Part shown: positions 14,775 to 19,391 of the stretch, one piece after another
Layout of the letters: each line of letters begins with the position of its first letter
How positions within the stretch are numbered: position 1 is the first letter of the stretch
DNA from: Anammoximicrobium sp964409865
GTDB taxonomy: Bacteria > Planctomycetota > Planctomycetia > Pirellulales > Pirellulaceae
Length of the DNA stretch: 19,391 bases
NCBI GenBank assembly: GCA_964409865.1
Contig: CAYPGE010000137.1
Span: 1 to 19,391, forward strand
Direction of reading: 5' to 3'
Made by a program: the position numbers and the translations under genes
Notes under the pieces: model-generated
What the model saw: only the letters and a program-made list of their open reading frames with translations
Database searches by the model: none
What the model was told of the DNA's origin: nothing

Positions 14775-17030
14775 ATGAAAAGAAATCTGACTCTATCGTT
14801 TTGTATCGTGTTTCTGCAGACGTGTTTGTATTCCGCGCTGTATTCCGCTGAACTCGCCAGCGACGGCGCGACCGGCTGGAAGATCGTCTTGCCCGACGAA
14901 CCGACGATCGTCGAGAAGACCGCCGCGCGCGAACTGGCCGAGCACCTGAAGCTTGTGACGGGCGCGGATTTCCAGACGGTGGCCGAAAAAGACGTTCCCA
15001 CCGGCGGCAAGTCGTTGATTTTCCTCGGCCGCACGGCCAAGGCCCCGAAGAAGGATTACCAGTTCGACGAAATCCTCATCAAGCTGGACGGCGGCAACCT
15101 GATTCTCGCCGGCCACGAGAAGCGCGGCTGCCTGTACGCGGTCTACTCCTTCCTGCAGGACGTCGTCGGCGTTCGCTGGTGGACGCCCGAAGACACCTTC
15201 CTTCCGAAGAAGCCGGCGCTGGCCATCCCGGATGACCTGAACGTTTCTTACGCGCCGCAGATGATCTCGCGCGAAATGTACCACCGCAACGCCCAGCCGG
15301 CGGTCTTTTCGGCTCGCATGAAGGGCAACGGCAACCTGACCCCGGAATACGGCGGCGCGGTGCGGATCATTAATTTCGTCCATTCGTTCTACAAGTACCT
15401 GCCGCCGGAAAAGTATTTCGAGGCCCATCCGGAATGGTACTCGGAAATCGACGGCAAACGCAAGCACGAACACGCGCAGCTGTGCCTGACCAACGAAGAA
15501 ATGATCCAGGAGTTGATCAAGAACGTCCTGGAAACGCTGCGGAAGAATCCCGGCGCAAAGATGATCGACGTCTCCCAGAACGACTGGCACGGCTTCTGTA
15601 CCTGCGAGAAGTGCAAGGCCATCGACGACGCGGAAGAGAGCCGCGCCGGCACGCTGGTGGCGATGCTGAACAAGGTCGCCGAAGCGGTCGAGAAGGAGTT
15701 TCCCGACGTCCTGGTCGAATCGCTGGCGTACCAGTACACCCGCAAACCGCCAAAGACGATCAAGCCGCGCCACAACGTGTTGATTCGCCTGTGTACGATT
15801 GAATGCTCCTTTATTCAGCCTCTGGACGGCGAGCAGAATAAGAAGTTCGCCGCGGATATCGAAGGCTGGAGCAAGATTGCCAAGCACCTGTTCATCTGGG
15901 ACTACACGACCAACTACAACGACTACCTGGGTCCGCATCCGAACCTGCGCGTGCTGGTGCCGAATGTCCGCTATTTCATCAGGCACGGGGCCATCGGCCT
16001 GTTTGCCGAAGGCGAAGGCGACGACTTCTGCGAACTGAAGAACTGGTTGCTGCTGCGCGTAATGTGGGAGCCGCACCTGGACGGCGAGACGCTGATCGAA
16101 GAGTTCGTGCGCGGCTATTACGGCGAAGCGGTCGCGCCGCTGATCATGCAGTATTGGGATGTGCTGATCGCGCAGGCGGAAAAGGAGAAGATCTATCTCG
16201 GCTGCTTCGGCATGAACTCGGCGAAGTGGATCGACCTGCCGACGCTCAATCAGGTCACCGAGATCATGAACCAGGCAATCGAGACGGCGACGAAAGTCTA
16301 CGGCCCCGATTCCGGCGAACTGCGCCGGCTGCGGAAATCCAAGATGGGCGTCGACCACGTCTGGCTCAGCCGCTACTATCCGCTGCGTTGCGAAGCACGC
16401 GAAAAAAAGCTGCCGTTCCTCGGACCCCAGGACCCGCTGGAGGCGGCGGAGGAGTTCGCCCAGCTGTGCAAACGGTTCAAGACGAAAGCCGCCGTAATCT
16501 CGCAGGAAGGGAAATTCGATCTGTACCTGGAAGGCCTGAAGGCGGGGTTCATCGCGCAGAAGAATCCGCCGGACATCTGCCGGGGCGTCCCGGAAGACGC
16601 CTGGGTCATCTTCGACGCCCTGTCGTTCAACAACTACAACAATGCGGCCACGACCATCAGCGACCCGGAGGGCTGGAACGGCAAGAGCGTCCGCATGGGT
16701 ACGAAAGTCGACTGGAACACCAACTACACCCCGCCGGTCCGCGGCAAGTACCGCATCGTCGCTTCGCTGCGCTGCGAGGGAACCATCCAGGAAGGCCGGC
16801 TCGGCTCATGGGGCGTCTACGACTCGCAGGGCAAGAAGTCGCTCAAGAGCATGACGCTGAACGTGAAGGATTTCGCGACCCCCGGCGGTTCTTTCGACAA
16901 GAAATTCCGCTGGATTGACCTGGGCGTGGTCGACTTCGTCCCCGGCGCGTACTTCTGGTTCGCCCACGGACACCATCCCGAGCTGGACGCCATCTTCGTC
17001 GATCGCGTCGTGTTGATCGGATCGGAGTGA
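14775..17030 (+). CDS. Secreted DUF4838 protein (glycoside-hydrolase-like)
   Basis: This is a 751-residue protein with a signal peptide (residues 1-25, LTLSFCIVFLQTCLYSALYSAE). An in-frame TTG at 14763 is a possible but less likely start. Residues about 30-130 (WKIVLPDEPTIVEKTAARELAEHLK and VYSFLQDVVGVRWW) match the N-terminal domain found in hexosaminidases and alpha-glucuronidases. The central part is the DUF4838 region, a predicted barrel, with the typical NDWHGFCTCEKCK (about 269-281, a CxCxxC cluster), GEGDDFCELKNW (about 411) and EEFVRGYYGEAVAPLI. The last 150 residues or so (AWVIFDALSFNNYNNA onward) look like a beta-sandwich binding domain. Members occur in polysaccharide-utilisation loci and are thought to act on glycans, but catalytic residues and substrate are not established. 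It follows the sulfatase and precedes a GH36-type gene. Confidence 0.88.
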   Translation: MKRNLTLSFCIVFLQTCLYSALYSAELASDGATGWKIVLPDEPTIVEKTAARELAEHLKLVTGADFQTVAEKDVPTGGKSLIFLGRTAKAPKKDYQFDEILIKLDGGNLILAGHEKRGCLYAVYSFLQDVVGVRWWTPEDTFLPKKPALAIPDDLNVSYAPQMISREMYHRNAQPAVFSARMKGNGNLTPEYGGAVRIINFVHSFYKYLPPEKYFEAHPEWYSEIDGKRKHEHAQLCLTNEEMIQELIKNVLETLRKNPGAKMIDVSQNDWHGFCTCEKCKAIDDAEESRAGTLVAMLNKVAEAVEKEFPDVLVESLAYQYTRKPPKTIKPRHNVLIRLCTIECSFIQPLDGEQNKKFAADIEGWSKIAKHLFIWDYTTNYNDYLGPHPNLRVLVPNVRYFIRHGAIGLFAEGEGDDFCELKNWLLLRVMWEPHLDGETLIEEFVRGYYGEAVAPLIMQYWDVLIAQAEKEKIYLGCFGMNSAKWIDLPTLNQVTEIMNQAIETATKVYGPDSGELRRLRKSKMGVDHVWLSRYYPLRCEAREKKLPFLGPQDPLEAAEEFAQLCKRFKTKAAVISQEGKFDLYLEGLKAGFIAQKNPPDICRGVPEDAWVIFDALSFNNYNNAATTISDPEGWNGKSVRMGTKVDWNTNYTPPVRGKYRIVASLRCEGTIQEGRLGSWGVYDSQGKKSLKSMTLNVKDFATPGGSFDKKFRWIDLGVVDFVPGAYFWFAHGHHPELDAIFVDRVVLIGSE

Positions 17031-17144
17031 GCCGAGCGAAAAGGAAAAGCCTGAGGCCAAATCCGCAACGCGCGAACAAGACGAACCCGCATCTCCGTGG
17101 CCATCAACTCCCCGCACCAGACGTTCTGATTCCTCCACACCATC

Positions 17145-17150
17145 GAGGAG
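17145..17150 (+). promoter_or_regulatory. Ribosome binding site for the GH36-type gene
   Basis: GAGGAG lies seven bases before the ATG at 17158, which begins a signal-peptide-like sequence and so fixes the start. Confidence 0.7.
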
Positions 17151-17157
17151 AACGAAA

Positions 17158-19391
17158 ATGGTCCAGAATTCAACGATCACCCGCCGCTCGTGCATCTGCG
17201 CCGCGATGATTGCCTTGGCCCTGCTCTGCGGGCTGGGGCAACGGTCTTGGGCGGTCTCGCCCACAGCGCAAGAAATGGAAACCGCGAAACAGTTTGCGGC
17301 TGGGAAGTTGTTTAGTCGCGAACCGGCCGAGTTGCCGTTCTCGTTCATCTACGGCGGCCGGCCGTCGAGCGAACTGCTCAAGGCGTGGCAGCGGCAGGAG
17401 ACGAGCGAGACGCTTGATGCGTCCCGCACGAGGCGAACCATCGTGTTCACGGACCCGCAAACGGGACTTCAGGTCCGGTGTGAAGCCCTCGAATACGCGG
17501 ATTTTCCGACGGTCGAATGGACGCTGTACTTCCGCAACACGTCGTCTGCCGATTCGCCGATCCTGGAGAACATTCAATCGCTCGACGTCACGTGGCTGCG
17601 CAGCTGCGAGACGGAGTTCCTGCTGCATCACGCGGCCGGCTCGCAGGCCAACCGCTCCGACTACGGTCCCCGCGAAACGCCGCTGCCGCCCAAGGCGACG
17701 GCCAAGTTCGGCGGGGCAGGCGGCCGTCCCACCAACGTCGACTGGTCGTATTTCAATCTGCAGTGGGGGGACGAAGGCGTGATCATCGTCGTCGGCTGGC
17801 CGGGCCAGTGGGCCGGTCAGTTCGTTCGCGACGACGGTCGCGGCGTGCGCGTCCGCGCGGGGCAGGAACTCGTGCGGACAAAACTCTTGCCCGGCGAAGA
17901 GATCCGCTCGCCGCTGACGGTGCTCCAGTTCTGGCGCGGCGACCGTTACCGCTCGCAGAACCTCTGGCGGCGTTGGATGATGGCCCACAGCATGCCCAAA
18001 GCCGGAGGCAAGCTGCCGCCGCCTCAGTTCGTCGCGTCCAGTTCGCGGGCTTACGAGGAGATGATCAAGGCCAACGAACAGAACCAGATCATGCACATCG
18101 ACCGGTACTTGGAGGAAGGGCTGAAGCTGGACTACTGGTGGATGGACGCCGGCTGGTACATCCAGCAGCAAGGCTGGCCGCAGGTCGGCACCTGGGAGGT
18201 CGATCCCGAGCGATTCCCGCGAGGGTTCCGCCCGATCAGCGACCATGCCCACGCCAAGGGCGTCAAGATCCTGGTCTGGTTCGAGCCGGAGCGAGTGATG
18301 CCGGGAACGTGGCTGTACGAGCAGCACCCGGAATGGCTGTTGAACACCATGCCCGGCCAGACGAATCCGCTGGCCGGCATGCGATCCTGGTCGTCTCGCG
18401 AACTGGGTGCCATCGACCCTTGTGTGTCTCACAACTCGACGCCAGAAGTGCGCACGATGGCCAACATCCGCTGGGACCCTGGCCGGCTGTCGTTCCATCC
18501 CGGACCCAAAGGCGAATACTGCGTCGTCCGTTGGACCGCGCCGGACGCCGGCGAGTACTCGGTCAAGGCGACCTTCCTGGGCATCGACCAGAGCACGACG
18601 ACGGACGTTCACATTCTGCACGGCGGCCGCTCGATGTATGACGGTTGGATCGGCCTCCAAGGCCAGGGCAAGCGGGCGGACTTCGAGGGCAAGATCACTG
18701 CCGCGAAGGGCGACACGCTGGACTTTGTCGTGGGCTGGGGAAACGGCGCATACGTCTGCGATTCGACCGGTTTGGAAGTCCGTTTGGACGGCCCGGCCGG
18801 CAAGATCTACGACGCTGCCAAGGATTTCCACGCGGAGCCCGATCCCGCCAGTCCCTGGAGCTACGGCTATCTAAAGCCCGGATTGTCGCCTGATGCAGCT
18901 GCGTTCCGCGTCTTCGACCGGCCGGGCCGACCGGCAGAAGGCGGCGTGCGGCTACTGAATCTCGGCAATCCCGAAGCTCGCCAGTGGTTGACCGATCACA
19001 TCGACCGGCTGCTTACCGAACAGGGCATCGACCTGTACCGCCAGGACTTCAACATGGACCCGTTGGCGTTCTGGCGCGCGGCAGACGCAGAGGATCGGCA
19101 GGGAATCACGGAGAACAAGCACGTGTGCGGCTTCCTGGCGTACTGGGACGAACTCCGGCGGCGGCATCCCGACATGCTGATCGACTCCTGCGCCAGCGGC
19201 GGGCGCCGCAACGACCTGGAGACCATGCGCCGCGGCGTGCCGCTGTGGCGCAGCGATTATGCGTATGAGCCGATCGGCCACCAGTGCATGACTTACGGGA
19301 TCTCGCTGTGGCTGCCCTATCACGGCACGGGCACCGTGGCCAGCGCCGCCGCGCCCTACTACGGCGGCGGGTTCACCAAGGTCGAGCCGTA
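17158..19391 (+). CDS. GH36-type alpha-galactosidase-like enzyme with an internal domain insertion (3' end outside window)
   Basis: The frame is open from ATG 17158 to the window edge (744 codons plus one base). The N-terminus has an export signal (about 1-36, CICAAMIALALLCGLG). Residues about 50-290 form the beta-supersandwich of GH36 enzymes. The barrel begins with LDYWWMDAGWY (324-334, Asp325 and Asp330) and KGVKILVWFEPERVMPGTW. The nucleophile candidate is Asp630 in YRQDFNMDP. The acid/base candidate is Asp700 in PLWRSDY, after SCASGGRRNDLETMRR. Between LLN (396) and LLNLGNPEAR (599) lie about 180 extra residues containing FHPGPKGEYCVVRWTAP (from about 446) and WSYGY (about 567), which resemble a planctomycete-type beta-sandwich binding domain. 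It should act on alpha-galactosides outside the cytoplasm, though related GH36 members have other sugar preferences. Confidence 0.9.
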   Translation, partial: MVQNSTITRRSCICAAMIALALLCGLGQRSWAVSPTAQEMETAKQFAAGKLFSREPAELPFSFIYGGRPSSELLKAWQRQETSETLDASRTRRTIVFTDPQTGLQVRCEALEYADFPTVEWTLYFRNTSSADSPILENIQSLDVTWLRSCETEFLLHHAAGSQANRSDYGPRETPLPPKATAKFGGAGGRPTNVDWSYFNLQWGDEGVIIVVGWPGQWAGQFVRDDGRGVRVRAGQELVRTKLLPGEEIRSPLTVLQFWRGDRYRSQNLWRRWMMAHSMPKAGGKLPPPQFVASSSRAYEEMIKANEQNQIMHIDRYLEEGLKLDYWWMDAGWYIQQQGWPQVGTWEVDPERFPRGFRPISDHAHAKGVKILVWFEPERVMPGTWLYEQHPEWLLNTMPGQTNPLAGMRSWSSRELGAIDPCVSHNSTPEVRTMANIRWDPGRLSFHPGPKGEYCVVRWTAPDAGEYSVKATFLGIDQSTTTDVHILHGGRSMYDGWIGLQGQGKRADFEGKITAAKGDTLDFVVGWGNGAYVCDSTGLEVRLDGPAGKIYDAAKDFHAEPDPASPWSYGYLKPGLSPDAAAFRVFDRPGRPAEGGVRLLNLGNPEARQWLTDHIDRLLTEQGIDLYRQDFNMDPLAFWRAADAEDRQGITENKHVCGFLAYWDELRRRHPDMLIDSCASGGRRNDLETMRRGVPLWRSDYAYEPIGHQCMTYGISLWLPYHGTGTVASAAAPYYGGGFTKVEP

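Noticed and set aside
17170..18831. A 553-codon minus-strand open frame and overlapping plus frame 17517-18641 within the GH36-type gene
   Set aside because: The true frame is open to the window edge with GH36 motifs and a ribosome site; the others are shadows.

Overview
The window looks like a chromosomal piece of a high-GC planctomycete (Planctomycetota, probably a Pirellulales-type organism). I infer this from the gene families, not from any marker gene: a secreted sulfatase, a Tat-exported Gfo/Idh/MocA oxidoreductase, a large secreted PQQ-type beta-propeller protein with a methyltransferase-like insert and a malectin-like tail, a DUF4838 protein, a neutral-ceramidase-like hydrolase, a sialidase/LamG protein and a GH36-type galactosidase. 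GC-rich palindromic repeats also sit between genes. I see no rRNA, tRNA, CRISPR array or complete insertion sequence.

Layout. 1-446 is the C-terminal end of an unrecognised protein. 447-656 is a gap with small hairpins. 657-1142 is a hotdog-fold acyl-CoA thioesterase. 1236-3053 is a secreted sialidase-like propeller with a C-terminal LamG-type domain, and its stop codon lies inside a 31-bp perfect inverted repeat (3051-3136). 3196-3771 is a small nitroreductase. 3887-4488 is a tightly coupled two-gene module of lower GC: a DUF6932-type nucleotidyltransferase-like protein and a small coiled-coil protein. On the minus strand, 6133-4604 is a ceramidase-like secreted hydrolase. A second long inverted repeat lies at 6275-6383. 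6522-7850 is a Tat-exported oxidoreductase. It converges on a minus-strand pair: the 1312-residue propeller protein (12135-8197), followed 26 bases downstream by a small conserved protein (8170-7904). 12877-12335 (minus) is the C-terminal half of a PD-(D/E)XK family transposase. From 13111 to the end, three plus-strand genes for secreted carbohydrate-active proteins follow one another: a sulfatase, a DUF4838 protein and a GH36 alpha-galactosidase-like enzyme that runs off the window.

How the genes may work together. Most of the large products carry export signals and match families that desulfate, deglycosylate or bind complex glycans and lipids outside the cytoplasm. The 13111-19391 block reads as a polysaccharide-utilisation-like locus. 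The sialidase-like, ceramidase-like and Gfo/Idh/MocA genes fit the same scavenging lifestyle but are separated by repeats and strand changes, so they are probably independent transcription units. The most unusual points are the family of tandem-within-inverted repeats, the propeller protein with an apparently degenerate methyltransferase motif, the GH36 enzyme whose catalytic domain is split by a roughly 180-residue binding-type domain, and the DUF6932/coiled-coil pair.
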